Source of the DNA: Marinigracilibium pacificum
GTDB lineage: Bacteria; Bacteroidota; Bacteroidia; Cytophagales; Cyclobacteriaceae
NCBI RefSeq assembly: GCF_012926615.1
Contig: NZ_JABBNU010000006.1
Coordinates: 248,001-312,000, forward strand
DNA: 64,000 nucleotides
Direction: 5' to 3'
The translations under genes were made by a program, and so were the position numbers. Positions 1-8,465 of the stretch are shown one piece after another (within the stretch, counting starts at the first letter, position 1; every line of letters begins with the position of its first letter). Under the pieces are notes generated by a model that saw nothing but the letters and a program-made list of their open reading frames with translations, was not told where the DNA came from and did not search any database.

Positions 1-1526
1 TGACTTACCGGGTCATTATTATGCCATGATATTAGCATGTTCAGAATCCAAGGTTCAAATACTGTTGAACTAGTGCCATTAAGTACAGCATCAGAGTATG
101 AACTCTTATTTTCCCAACCTGATATAATATCTTCATATCTGGTGGCCATATAAAAGTAAGCTCTGGCTATATCGCCCTTGAATTCATCAATTGGTTCAAA
201 GACAGTTCCCGAATAGCCAAGTCCTGAACTTGCATTTCCTAATTTACTACCATTACCTGAAGTGTAGGATGCAGAGCCAACTTCACCATATGGATAGCTG
301 CTTCTTTTACTATTAACATATCCATCTGTCAGGAAAATATGGTGTATATCTGATTCCATAGGTGCTGCAGATCCAAACCAGCTTTTAGGAAATGAATGCT
401 CTCTATTGTAACAATCTCCTTCTCCACTGTAGTTTCCACATTGTTGACTAGTGCTTGTATAAGTATATGGGTCATTTCCATTTGGATTCTCACTATAAAT
501 ATCAAGGAAGGAGTTATCATTTTCATAATATAAGTCTCTGCTATTCGAAGTATAAAACCCCCAGATTGAGCTATAAGACTTTGGAGTATGCGAATTTTTA
601 ACGATTGTATGCAAAGCAGATTTTAATTGGAAACCAGTAAGTCCATTTGCATCGCTGTAATATCCGGTTAAAGGGTCCCCAGGTCCCGGGCCAGTATTTC
701 CGATCGTAAAGTATGTTGTTTCAGAACTTCCAAAATCACCTCCCGTTACAATGGTTTGATTATTTGAATCAAGTGAATAGTTGCCATTTCCATAAAAACA
801 ACAAATTCCATCGCCGTAGCTATCATATATAGTAAATGAATAGTCTCCTTCGCCAAGACAAAAGTCTGTAACAACAGTTTCATTGTTCTGGAAATCTGAA
901 CCTGAATCAATTGTGTTGCCATTATCTTCATTTTTCAATACCCATGAAGTTTCTGCACCATAGTTGTCAGTAGTTATTGAAAGGGTTACTTGAGTATCGG
1001 TACACCCGCCACCAGTATCCGGGGGTGTTGAAGAATCACCAGGCTGGAAGTTGTCAACATAAACTATTTCATTACCGTCAAATCCTGGCTGGTCATAAAA
1101 CCTTAGTCCTATTTCAATTGATGATGTAACCGGAGCATATGTATATTCAATTTTTTGCCATTGTCCGGTTAGATTTTTATCAGAATAATTTCTGTAACCA
1201 TCAATGTATAATCTGGCCGAAACATTTCCTTCGGTATGATATACCCATACTGAAAAGGTATGGGCCTGGCCGGGTGTTACAGATATGGTTTGTCGAAAAT
1301 CAGTACTACTTTGAGTTGTGGTAAGAACTGTTATTTTTGCTGATTTTGAACCTGCCTGATTAGGGCTGGTAGCTGGGGCAATACTGATTCCGTTATCAAT
1401 TGTTGTCCAGTCTTGCGGGGTGTTGGAAGACCATGATTCAAAAGAACCGTTCAGTATTTGGGAATTTGCATAAAAAGATAGCGAGCTGAACAATAAAAAC
1501 AGCAGTTTAAGGCGAATTGTATTCAT
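1..1526 (-). CDS. Secreted endonuclease I family nuclease (3' end off window)
   Basis: The minus strand is open from an ATG at 1524-1526 to the window edge, giving about 508 residues without a stop; the C-terminus is missing. The first ~22 residues are a hydrophobic signal peptide (MNTIRLKLLFLLFSS...). A β-sandwich-like segment follows (about residues 25-160, starting GSFESWSSNTPQDWTT). Next is a Cys-containing module (YSFTIYDSYGDGICC) of the kind found as an accessory in secreted Bacteroidota enzymes. The remainder matches the endonuclease I (EndA/NucM) family, with the diagnostic NREHSFPKSWF segment holding the catalytic His, followed by ESDIHHIFLTDGYVN. These enzymes are secreted, divalent-metal, non-specific DNases/RNases. 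The role is probably nutrient or eDNA scavenging. A type IX sorting tail might lie beyond the edge but cannot be seen. Confidence 0.85.
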   Translation of the reverse strand, partial: MNTIRLKLLFLLFSSLSFYANSQILNGSFESWSSNTPQDWTTIDNGISIAPATSPNQAGSKSAKITVLTTTQSSTDFRQTISVTPGQAHTFSVWVYHTEGNVSARLYIDGYRNYSDKNLTGQWQKIEYTYAPVTSSIEIGLRFYDQPGFDGNEIVYVDNFQPGDSSTPPDTGGGCTDTQVTLSITTDNYGAETSWVLKNEDNGNTIDSGSDFQNNETVVTDFCLGEGDYSFTIYDSYGDGICCFYGNGNYSLDSNNQTIVTGGDFGSSETTYFTIGNTGPGPGDPLTGYYSDANGLTGFQLKSALHTIVKNSHTPKSYSSIWGFYTSNSRDLYYENDNSFLDIYSENPNGNDPYTYTSTSQQCGNYSGEGDCYNREHSFPKSWFGSAAPMESDIHHIFLTDGYVNSKRSSYPYGEVGSASYTSGNGSKLGNASSGLGYSGTVFEPIDEFKGDIARAYFYMATRYEDIISGWENKSSYSDAVLNGTSSTVFEPWILNMLISWHNNDPVS

Positions 1527-1699
1527 TTGTTCTAAGTGTTTGGTTGATAGATGATTAATATTAGTCAAATGAAATAATTTTTACCCATAAATGAAATTAA
1601 GATTAATTAAATCATTGTTAAGCCAATAATAAATGATAAAAAACATTAGCCTTTTAGATGAATAATAAAAATCATTAAATTGCGAGCCGAATTTTAATC

Positions 1700-3103
1700 A
1701 TGAATATGAAATTAGAACAGATATATACGAGTTGTCTGGCACAAGGGGCCTATTATATTGAATCTGAAGGGGAGGTAGCTATAATTGATCCTCTGAGAGA
1801 AACCGAACCATATCTGGAAAGAGCGAATAATTCCGGTGCTAAAATAAAATATGTTTTTGAAACTCATTTTCATGCTGATTTTGTTTCAGGACACATGGAA
1901 CTGGCAGATAAAACCGGTGCTGAAATTATCTATGGACCTGGTGCAAAAACTGACTTTACGATTACTGAAGGCAAAGATGGCGATGAGTTTAAGGTAGGTA
2001 AATTGACAATAAAACTTATTCATACTCCTGGACATACGCTGGAAAGCAGTTGTTATCTGTTGTCTGATGAAACAGGAACTCCCAAAGCCTTGTTTTCTGG
2101 AGACACATTATTTATAGGAGATGTTGGCAGGCCGGATTTGGCAATCAAATCAGATCTGACAAAGGAAGATCTTGCCGGTATGTTGTATGATAGCCTTAGA
2201 AATAAGGTTATGACCTTACCAGACGATATAATTGTTTACCCGGCTCATGGAGCGGGTTCTGCATGTGGTAAAAACATGAGTAATGAAACTTCGGATACTC
2301 TTGGTAACCAGAAGCAAACAAACTATGCTTTGGCAGAAGACCTTTCAAAGGAAGATTTTATAAAAGAGGTAACCTGTGGTATTATGCCTCCGCCACAATA
2401 CTTCGCTAAAAATGCCCAGTTAAATAAGTCGGGAGTTCGTAATCTTGATGATGTACTTGAGGTGGGAACAAGAGGATTGGCAGTTGATCAGTTTTTGGAA
2501 ATAAAAGAAACTGAAAAGGCTATGATTCTAGATGTCCGATCTGCAGATGACTATGCAGCCGGCGCAATACCAGGGTCAATATTTATAGGTATTGATGGTA
2601 GTTTTGCACCATGGGTAGGTGCATTGGTTACAGATCTTGAGACTCCAATTTTGTTAGTTACTCCTGATGGCAGAGAAGAAGAAACAGTTACCCGTCTTGC
2701 GAGGGTAGGATATGATAATACGCTTGGATTTTTGAAGGGAGGTATTGAAGTCTGGAAGGAAGCAGGCAATGATATTCAGACAATAAACCGAGTAACTGCT
2801 GAAGAGTTTGAAGAAAATTATTCTAATTACAAGCAACCGGTAGATGTGAGAAAGCCAGGTGAATATGAAAATGAACATGTGAGTGGGTCTCCTTTAAAAC
2901 CATTGGATTTTATTGTTGATTGGCAAGATGAATTTGCTAAAGATACTGAACTGACGTTATTTTGTAGAGGAGGTTATCGTAGTATGATTGCCGCTTCAAT
3001 CTTGAAAGCCAGAGGATATCAGAATTTGACTGATGTTATCGGAGGGTTCAATAAAATCAAACAAACAGGATTAAAAATCGTTTCTCTTTCAAAAGTTAAT
3101 TAA
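1700..3103 (+). CDS. Persulfide dioxygenase-like MBL hydrolase fused to two rhodanese domains
   Basis: 467 residues. The N-terminal ~240 residues are a metallo-β-lactamase fold of the ETHE1/persulfide dioxygenase branch: THFHADFVSGH metal motif, HTPGHTLESSCY, FSGDTLFIGDVGRPD and YPAHGAGSACG. Two rhodanese repeats follow. The first (about 265-355) has the ILDVRSADDY start, but where the active-site Cys loop belongs it reads LLVTPDGREEE, so it is probably inactive. The second (about 375-460) keeps a Cys loop, LFCRGGYRS. The family oxidises glutathione or low-molecular-weight persulfides to sulfite in the cytoplasm, and the rhodanese domain transfers sulfane sulfur. It is followed after 13 nt by a stand-alone rhodanese, so the two form a sulfide-detoxification operon. 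Met3 is an equally possible start. The exact thiol substrate is inferred. Confidence 0.88.
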   Translation: MNMKLEQIYTSCLAQGAYYIESEGEVAIIDPLRETEPYLERANNSGAKIKYVFETHFHADFVSGHMELADKTGAEIIYGPGAKTDFTITEGKDGDEFKVGKLTIKLIHTPGHTLESSCYLLSDETGTPKALFSGDTLFIGDVGRPDLAIKSDLTKEDLAGMLYDSLRNKVMTLPDDIIVYPAHGAGSACGKNMSNETSDTLGNQKQTNYALAEDLSKEDFIKEVTCGIMPPPQYFAKNAQLNKSGVRNLDDVLEVGTRGLAVDQFLEIKETEKAMILDVRSADDYAAGAIPGSIFIGIDGSFAPWVGALVTDLETPILLVTPDGREEETVTRLARVGYDNTLGFLKGGIEVWKEAGNDIQTINRVTAEEFEENYSNYKQPVDVRKPGEYENEHVSGSPLKPLDFIVDWQDEFAKDTELTLFCRGGYRSMIAASILKARGYQNLTDVIGGFNKIKQTGLKIVSLSKVN

Positions 3104-3116
3104 ATTAAAATAAAAA

Positions 3117-3425
3117 ATGTACAAAGATATTGATCCGGAAGAAGCCAGGGAATTAATGGAACAGCCGGAAACAATCATAATAGACGTTAGAACTCCTCAG
3201 GAATGGGAAGAAGGAATTATTCCGGGAGCTTTAAAAATGAATATTATGGATCAGGATTTCGCCCAGAGAATTTCTGAAATGGATAAGGATAAAAAGTATC
3301 TTATGGTATGTCGCAGCGGAAATAGAAGTGCAAAAGCATGCCAGTATATGTCTTCTATCGGATTTAGTCATTTATACAATCTTGATGGTGGGATGCTTGA
3401 CTGGGATGGTGAAGTCGAAGAATAA
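3117..3425 (+). CDS. Single-domain rhodanese-like sulfurtransferase
   Basis: 102 residues forming one rhodanese domain: IIIDVRTPQEWEEGIIPGA near the start and the active-site loop VCRSGNRSAKAC with the catalytic Cys, ending LDGGMLDW. There is no signal peptide, so it is cytoplasmic. It begins 13 nt after the MBL/rhodanese fusion and shares the terminator that follows, so the two are co-transcribed. It probably passes sulfane sulfur between persulfide carriers, either supplying the dioxygenase or disposing of its product. The family is certain; the partner is inferred from position. Confidence 0.88.
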   Translation: MYKDIDPEEARELMEQPETIIIDVRTPQEWEEGIIPGALKMNIMDQDFAQRISEMDKDKKYLMVCRSGNRSAKACQYMSSIGFSHLYNLDGGMLDWDGEVEE

Positions 3426-3448
3426 CATAACATAAATATAATATTAAT

Positions 3449-3484
3449 AAAGCCGGCTGTTTTTAACGAGAGCCGGTTTTTTTT
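3449..3484 (+). terminator. Rho-independent terminator after rhodanese operon
   Basis: Ten-base-pair stem AAAGCCGGCT / AGCCGGTTTT (3449-3458 with 3471-3480, one G-U pair), a 12-nt loop, then a run of T. It lies 24 nt after the rhodanese stop and closes the two-gene sulfur operon. Confidence 0.88.
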
Positions 3485-3575
3485 GTCTTATGTCAGGTTA
3501 TGATTAATTGTATGGTAAAAGAGGAGTTGATTTTTGGTTCTTTTTGATTATTTTCAAATCTGACTTAATAAACCT

Positions 3576-4850
3576 ATGGAAAAAATACTTGAACTGAATG
3601 TTTCTGGTTTAAGTCAGAAGTATTTGAAGGTCAGGGATATGGTGTTGGAGCTGACTGTTCCGCTTAAGCCCGGTGATTTTTATGTTAAGCCTAATAGTGA
3701 CCATCAATCCGTTGCATGGCACATGGGACATACAACCTGGTTTTTTGAATACTTCGTTTTAAGGCCTCATAAAAAGAATTATGAGTTTTTCAGGTCTGAG
3801 CTTGAACAATGGTTTAATACCGGACTTACTTTTACAGAAACATTTGAAAAGAAACAAAGGCAAATTCATTACAGTCGTCCTTCGGTTGGTGAGATAATAA
3901 AGTATCGTAATCATGTTGATCAGCATATGCTCGACTTGTTTGAAAACGATAAGGAAAAAACAAAGGAGATTGAATTTCTTATTCATGCCGGCATTAGTCA
4001 TGAGTTGAGTCATATCGAGCGAATGCTCAATGATATCAAGTTTTTATTGGGAAGCAATCCATTCAAGCCGATCTATCATAGGTTTGACTCCGGAATTGAG
4101 CCTAACCTTAAGATATTCAAGGAGAACTATCTAGAGTTTGATGATGGTATTTATGAAATTGGTAGTCGCTTGAATAATCATTTTTCTTACGATAATGAAA
4201 GAGGAAAGCATAATGTCTATCTCGATGCTTTTCAGGTGCTGGATCGATTGGTTTTAAATGGTGAGTATGTCGAATTCATGGAAGCCGGTGGTTATGATGA
4301 AGAAAAATACTGGACTGAAGATGGATGGCTATGGGTCAAAAAGAACAAGATAAATAGCCCGCTATACTGGGAGAAAGACAGTAAAAGCTGGTATGAATAT
4401 ACCTTACGGGGTTACAATAATTTGAATCCATACGAGCCATTAGCACATATTAGTTATTACGAGGCGGAGGCTTATGCTCGCTGGAGGGGAAAGCGTTTAC
4501 TTACCGAATTTGAATGGGAAGTAGCATGCAGGAAATTGAGAGAGGAAATCCCTCAGACGGCAAACTTTCTTGAAAAACGAAAATTCCACCCACAAGCAAG
4601 GGTTGAAAAGACCTATCAGTTTTATGGTGATTGTTGGGAGTGGACAAGTAGCCCGATGACTCAATATCCTGGATATGTTGCGACAGAAATGCCTTTGGGT
4701 AAATTTATGAGACCGGTAAGTAGGGGACAGGTATTGAGAGGAGGGTCATCATTAAGTTCTGTAGATGTTATCAGGAATACTTGTAGACTAGGAATTTCAC
4801 CAACAGACAGGTTCTGGATGACAGGATTAAGACTTGCGGAATATATTTAA
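3576..4850 (+). CDS. egtB: EgtB-like iron-dependent sulfoxide synthase
   Basis: 424 residues with the EgtB architecture. The N-terminal DinB-like four-helix bundle carries the first iron-ligand His region (SVAWHMGHTTWFFE) and the HX3HXE motif in GISHELSHIERML. The C-terminal half is a formylglycine-generating-enzyme/sulfatase-modifying fold (HISYYEAEAYARWRGKRL, GDCWEWTSSPMTQYPGY, VLRGGSS, RNTCRLGISPTDRFWMTGLRL). EgtB joins a thiol donor (γ-glutamylcysteine or cysteine) to hercynine using O2 and non-haem iron during ergothioneine synthesis. Its usual partner, the histidine methyltransferase EgtD, is not in this window, so the substrate is not proven; an ovothiol- or selenoneine-type relative cannot be excluded. 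A 5'-flanking tract of about 90 bp separates it from the preceding terminator, so it is likely monocistronic. Confidence 0.85.
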   Translation: MEKILELNVSGLSQKYLKVRDMVLELTVPLKPGDFYVKPNSDHQSVAWHMGHTTWFFEYFVLRPHKKNYEFFRSELEQWFNTGLTFTETFEKKQRQIHYSRPSVGEIIKYRNHVDQHMLDLFENDKEKTKEIEFLIHAGISHELSHIERMLNDIKFLLGSNPFKPIYHRFDSGIEPNLKIFKENYLEFDDGIYEIGSRLNNHFSYDNERGKHNVYLDAFQVLDRLVLNGEYVEFMEAGGYDEEKYWTEDGWLWVKKNKINSPLYWEKDSKSWYEYTLRGYNNLNPYEPLAHISYYEAEAYARWRGKRLLTEFEWEVACRKLREEIPQTANFLEKRKFHPQARVEKTYQFYGDCWEWTSSPMTQYPGYVATEMPLGKFMRPVSRGQVLRGGSSLSSVDVIRNTCRLGISPTDRFWMTGLRLAEYI

Positions 4851-4916
4851 AAAATTCCATTCCCATATTGGGAAAATATTTCATTATACAATAGTTTTGC
4901 TGCCCTATCAGGCACT

Positions 4917-5000
4917 GCCCAGGTGCTGGAATTGGTAGACAGGCATGGTTGAGGGCCATGTGTCCGTATGGGCGTGCGGGTTCGACTCCCGCTCTGGGCA
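4917..5000 (+). tRNA. tRNA-Leu (anticodon GAG)
   Basis: 84 nt fold as a class II tRNA. The acceptor GCCCAGG pairs with TCTGGGC and the D-arm contains AATTGGTAGAC. The anticodon stem CATGG/CCATG encloses loop TTGAGGG, giving anticodon GAG. A long variable arm follows, then T-arm GCGGG-TTCGACT-CCCGC and discriminator A. CCA is not encoded. It reads the CUC and CUU leucine codons. Confidence 0.96.
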
Positions 5001-5003
5001 CAT

Positions 5004-5058
5004 AAAACAGTATTGAGAATGTAAGCGAGAGCGAGTATTCTCAATACTGTTTTTTTTA
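5004..5058 (+). terminator. Strong terminator after tRNA-Leu(GAG)
   Basis: A perfect 17-bp inverted repeat (5004-5020 with 5037-5053) closes a 16-nt loop and runs into eight T. It begins 3 nt after the tRNA 3' end. The stem is unusually long, probably to secure tRNA 3' processing and stop read-through into the lipoprotein gene. Confidence 0.93.
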
Positions 5059-5185
5059 TTACTCACTCACACAATATCATAGTTTGTAACAATTCTCCCT
5101 TATGTAATAAATCTATCAACTTTGTACTGTTTATTAGTTTCATGGCTTCTTATCTTTAAAGCTTTTAAAGAAAAGATATACTTTT

Positions 5186-5638
5186 ATGTTTCGACCAGTT
5201 AATTTTTTAATCATCCTGTTTGTATTAATAGCAGGGGTTTCTTGTTCAGAAGAATCTGTGACAAAAAAAGAAACAAAAAATCCTGAAGGTGTAGTTGTCA
5301 GGAATTTGAATGGGGACTATTATGTCGATGTTTATTTTGGACTCATTTCGGCTAATTCGTCCGGAGTATTAAGTGGAACAGGGGATTATTATAGTTTTGT
5401 AATTAGTTCTGAAGATCTTAATGGTAATTATAACCTTTCATCTTCAGATGTAAGTGCTTCTGCATACATTGATTTTAATTCAAATAATTTTGACAATACA
5501 ACCGTCAAAATGCCTTCGGGTGGTTATATAAGTATTGAAAGAACCAACTCTGAAATTATCTCAGTTTCATATTCACTAACTTATGAAGGTACTGAATATA
5601 GTGGTTCAACTACTACTGATATACTTGAAGTTCAGTAA
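5186..5638 (+). CDS. Small putative lipoprotein, function unknown
   Basis: 150 residues. A lipoprotein signal peptide ends in a lipobox, LIAGVSC, with Cys20 as the lipidated residue followed by SEES. The mature part is rich in Ser, Asn, Tyr and Gly with alternating polar/hydrophobic strands (NGDYYVDVYFG, GDYYSFVISS), suggesting a small β-sandwich or β-barrel. I recognise no family. It stands alone between the tRNA terminator and the convergent oxidoreductase gene, whose stop codon directly abuts this one (5638/5639). Confidence 0.7.
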   Translation: MFRPVNFLIILFVLIAGVSCSEESVTKKETKNPEGVVVRNLNGDYYVDVYFGLISANSSGVLSGTGDYYSFVISSEDLNGNYNLSSSDVSASAYIDFNSNNFDNTTVKMPSGGYISIERTNSEIISVSYSLTYEGTEYSGSTTTDILEVQ

Positions 5639-6619
5639 TCAAAAAGTAATTACAAGCTTCCCGATGTTTTCATTATTCTCCATGCATCGGGTAGCTTCTT
5701 TTATATCTTCAAATCTGAATGTTTTATAGATAACAGGCTTTATACTACCTGAGGAAAAAGCATGAAGTACCTCTCTTTTGAAGCTATCTATTAATTTCCC
5801 TTTGTAATCAAGTGATCTTGCTCTCAGTGTAGTCCCGGTAAGCTTGATTCTTTTGCTTAGTATTTTGAATAATGGAAACTGCTCAGCTCTGGCTCCCCCC
5901 ATAAAAGCAATCAAAATCCAATTGCCATCCACAGCTAAAACATCAGTATTTCTTTCAACATATGGCTTACCAATTACATCCATTACAATGTTGATTTTAT
6001 TTTTTCCGTATTCTTTCTCAATTTCGTCTTTAAAGTCTGCCTCCTTATAATTAATTGTTAGGCTAGCTCCCAGATGCTTACAGAAAGCTAGTTTTTCGTC
6101 AGTGCCAGCAGTAACAATGCTTGTAGCGTTAAAAAGATTACAGATTTGAATTGCAGCTGTTCCTAGTCCGCTACCACCTGCATGTATTAATACTTTGTTG
6201 CCATCATGAACATGACCTAATACTCTCAAGCATTGGTAGGCAGTTAAAAATGATTCAGGTATGGCGGCAGCTTGTACGAAATCAAGGTTTTCGGGAATTG
6301 CCATACACAATGCTTCATTTACAACTACTTCGGTGGCATAACCACCACCTGCTAATAAACACATTACACGATCGCCTACCTTAAATTTTGAGCAGTTTTT
6401 ACCCGTTTCAATTACTTCTCCCGAGCATTCAAGTCCCAGTATTGAACTTTCTCCTGGAGGCGGTGGGTACATTCCCTCTCTTTGAAGGAGGTCTGCCCTG
6501 TTTAATGAAAAAGCTTTTACATTGATTTTAACTTGTTCATCCCCAGTAGTTAGGCTCTTTCCATCCATCCATTCCATTGAGTCTATACTTCCGGAATCAT
6601 TATATATTATATGCTTCAT
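5639..6619 (-). CDS. Zinc-independent NAD(P)H quinone oxidoreductase (PIG3/QOR-type)
   Basis: 326 residues of the medium-chain dehydrogenase/reductase superfamily, quinone oxidoreductase branch. The N-terminal GroES-like domain has FSLNRADLLQREGMYPPPPG and ILGLECSGEV, typical of the PIG3 subgroup. The Rossmann domain has the nucleotide motif VLIHAGGSGLGTAAIQIC. The structural-zinc Cys cluster of alcohol dehydrogenases is absent, as expected. The likely reaction is NADPH-dependent reduction of quinones or α,β-unsaturated carbonyls in the cytoplasm. The gene is divergent from corA and convergent with the lipoprotein gene, with no spacing at the stop codons. Confidence 0.9.
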   Translation of the reverse strand: MKHIIYNDSGSIDSMEWMDGKSLTTGDEQVKINVKAFSLNRADLLQREGMYPPPPGESSILGLECSGEVIETGKNCSKFKVGDRVMCLLAGGGYATEVVVNEALCMAIPENLDFVQAAAIPESFLTAYQCLRVLGHVHDGNKVLIHAGGSGLGTAAIQICNLFNATSIVTAGTDEKLAFCKHLGASLTINYKEADFKDEIEKEYGKNKINIVMDVIGKPYVERNTDVLAVDGNWILIAFMGGARAEQFPLFKILSKRIKLTGTTLRARSLDYKGKLIDSFKREVLHAFSSGSIKPVIYKTFRFEDIKEATRCMENNENIGKLVITF

Positions 6620-6655
6620 AGTTTCAGGGTAATGTTATTTTTTCTATTTTCAATT

Positions 6656-7729
6656 ATGCTTTCACCTTTTAGATTTAAACATTCACCGCAAAAGCCTGGT
6701 ATGCAACCCGGCTCTTTGGTTTATACTGGTCATAATGTAGATCAGAAAACAGATATCCAGTTGATCAGATATAATTCTGACTGGTATGATGAAAATACTT
6801 CATTTTTTGATCTTGAACAATTCAAAAGTCAAATGAATGATGACCATATCAGTTGGCTGAATTTCCATGGCCTCAATGAAGTAGAACATATCAAAAAGCT
6901 TGGTGATCAGCTTTCAATCAGCAATATGATTATGGAAGATATGCTTGATACCCGGCAGCGACCAAAGCTTGAGGAAATGGAAGATTATCTCTTCTTCACT
7001 CTAAAATCTATTACTAATGCCCGTGAGGATGAAGATGAAATGAATATAGAACAAATAAGTTTTATAGTAGGTAAGAATTATGTTGTGTCCCTTCAGGAGA
7101 AGAAAGCAGATATTTTTGAAGAGTTAAGAAAACGAATAAGGAATAATTCGGGAGTAGTAAGAAGTAAGGGAAGCGATTACTTATTGTTTAGCCAGCTCGA
7201 TGCAATCATTGATCAATATTATTATGTGCTTGACCAGATAATAGAGAAAATTGAAAAGCTTGAAGAAGATGTGATGGAGAACTATAACCGGAGAATTCTA
7301 ATTGATATTGAGACCCAAAGAAAGAAACTCAATAACCTGATGAGAGTTATCAATCCTTTGAAAGATGCAGCATTTAGTCTGGAAATAAGACAGAAGTATA
7401 TTCAAAAGAAGAATATGAAATACTTCCATGACCTTAAGGATAACGTGCAAAATATCATTGACCAGATAGATTTCAACAGGAACATTATTGATGGTCTCAG
7501 TAACTTGTATTTTTCTAATTTGAGTCAAAACCAGAACGATATCTTCAGAGTTTTAACAGTGATATCTTCCATTTTTATTCCTATTACATTTATAGCTGGT
7601 GTTTTTGGAATGAATTTTAACAATATGTTTGGATTAGACAGCCCTGCTGGATTTGAAATTACGATGGGGGCAATGTTATTTATCGTGATTGCAATGCTAT
7701 TTTATTTTAAACGAAAGGGTTGGCTGTAG
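6656..7729 (+). CDS. corA: CorA family magnesium/cobalt transporter
   Basis: 357 residues from the ATG at 6656. In-frame starts at 6611 and 6632 would add a hydrophobic leader and overlap the divergent oxidoreductase gene, so I prefer 6656 (MLSPFRFKHSPQKPG), which matches the usual basic N-terminus. The cytoplasmic α/β domain (LEEMEDYLFFTLKSI) is followed by a long helical stalk and two C-terminal membrane helices. The signature YGMN-type loop is present as GVFGMNFNN at about residue 321. The C-terminus is FKRKGWL, typical of the family. It works as a pentameric Mg2+ channel in the inner membrane. It lies 62 bp before the response regulator, without evident co-regulation. Confidence 0.92.
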   Translation: MLSPFRFKHSPQKPGMQPGSLVYTGHNVDQKTDIQLIRYNSDWYDENTSFFDLEQFKSQMNDDHISWLNFHGLNEVEHIKKLGDQLSISNMIMEDMLDTRQRPKLEEMEDYLFFTLKSITNAREDEDEMNIEQISFIVGKNYVVSLQEKKADIFEELRKRIRNNSGVVRSKGSDYLLFSQLDAIIDQYYYVLDQIIEKIEKLEEDVMENYNRRILIDIETQRKKLNNLMRVINPLKDAAFSLEIRQKYIQKKNMKYFHDLKDNVQNIIDQIDFNRNIIDGLSNLYFSNLSQNQNDIFRVLTVISSIFIPITFIAGVFGMNFNNMFGLDSPAGFEITMGAMLFIVIAMLFYFKRKGWL

Positions 7730-7791
7730 TTTATACTCAAAGTTTCTTCAGAATTTCATGTTAGGTTTAAAAAAAGTATACTGATTTTTTA

Positions 7792-8463
7792 ATGAAAATA
7801 CTGGTAGTAGAAGATAATAAAGATCTGTCTGATAATATAAAAACCTACCTTTCGAAAGAAGGAGTTATCGTTTCTGTGGCTGAATCATACAATCAGTCCC
7901 TGGAAAAACTTGTGTCATTTGATTATGATGTTGTTTTGCTTGATTTGATGCTGCCTGATAAAGAAGGGTTTGAACTAATTCCTTATCTGAAAAAGACATT
8001 TCCCTCTACAGGCATTTTGATTATGTCTGCACGCGATGGTCTTGAAGATAAGGTTAAGGGTTTGGATATGGGGGCAGATGATTATCTTCCCAAGCCATTT
8101 AACCTGGCAGAACTTTCAGCAAGAGTTCGTGCACTTTATCGAAGAAGAAGTTTAAGTGGATCTTCTGAATTAAAATTTGAGAATATTACAATTGATACTG
8201 ATAATAACCTTGTCAGTATTGGAGGTTCTCAGCTTGATTTAACTGCAAAGGAATTACAGCTATTAGTATTTTTTGTTGTGAATAAGAAAAAGTTAATATC
8301 TAAGAATGCTATTGCAGAACATCTTTGGGGAGACTATATGGAAGATGCTGATTCATTTGATTTTGTTTATCAGCATGTTAAAAACCTGAGAAAGAAGCTT
8401 AAGGATTTTGGTGCCGAGCCTGAAATCAAAACTGTATATGGTTTAGGATATCGATTTGGTTGA
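7792..8463 (+). CDS. OmpR-family response regulator
   Basis: 223 residues: a receiver domain with acidic residues EDN near the start, phospho-acceptor Asp51 in VVLLDLMLPD and Lys101 in LPKPFNLAEL, then a winged-helix Trans_reg_C domain (LDLTAKELQLLVFFVVNKK, ... TVYGLGYRF). It is directly upstream of its cognate histidine kinase (2 nt gap to the kinase ATG). The pair probably regulates the adjacent TonB-dependent receptor gene, which is inferred only from position. Confidence 0.93.
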   Translation: MKILVVEDNKDLSDNIKTYLSKEGVIVSVAESYNQSLEKLVSFDYDVVLLDLMLPDKEGFELIPYLKKTFPSTGILIMSARDGLEDKVKGLDMGADDYLPKPFNLAELSARVRALYRRRSLSGSSELKFENITIDTDNNLVSIGGSQLDLTAKELQLLVFFVVNKKKLISKNAIAEHLWGDYMEDADSFDFVYQHVKNLRKKLKDFGAEPEIKTVYGLGYRFG

Positions 8464-8465
8464 TC

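Noticed and set aside
4855-4885. Terminator after egtB (TTCCCA-TAT-TGGGAA)
   Set aside because: The stem is only 6 bp and is followed by AATATTT rather than a T-run; too weak to call.
4771-5044. Minus-strand frames across tRNA-Leu(GAG)
   Set aside because: They are antisense to the tRNA, its terminator and the end of egtB and encode no recognisable protein.
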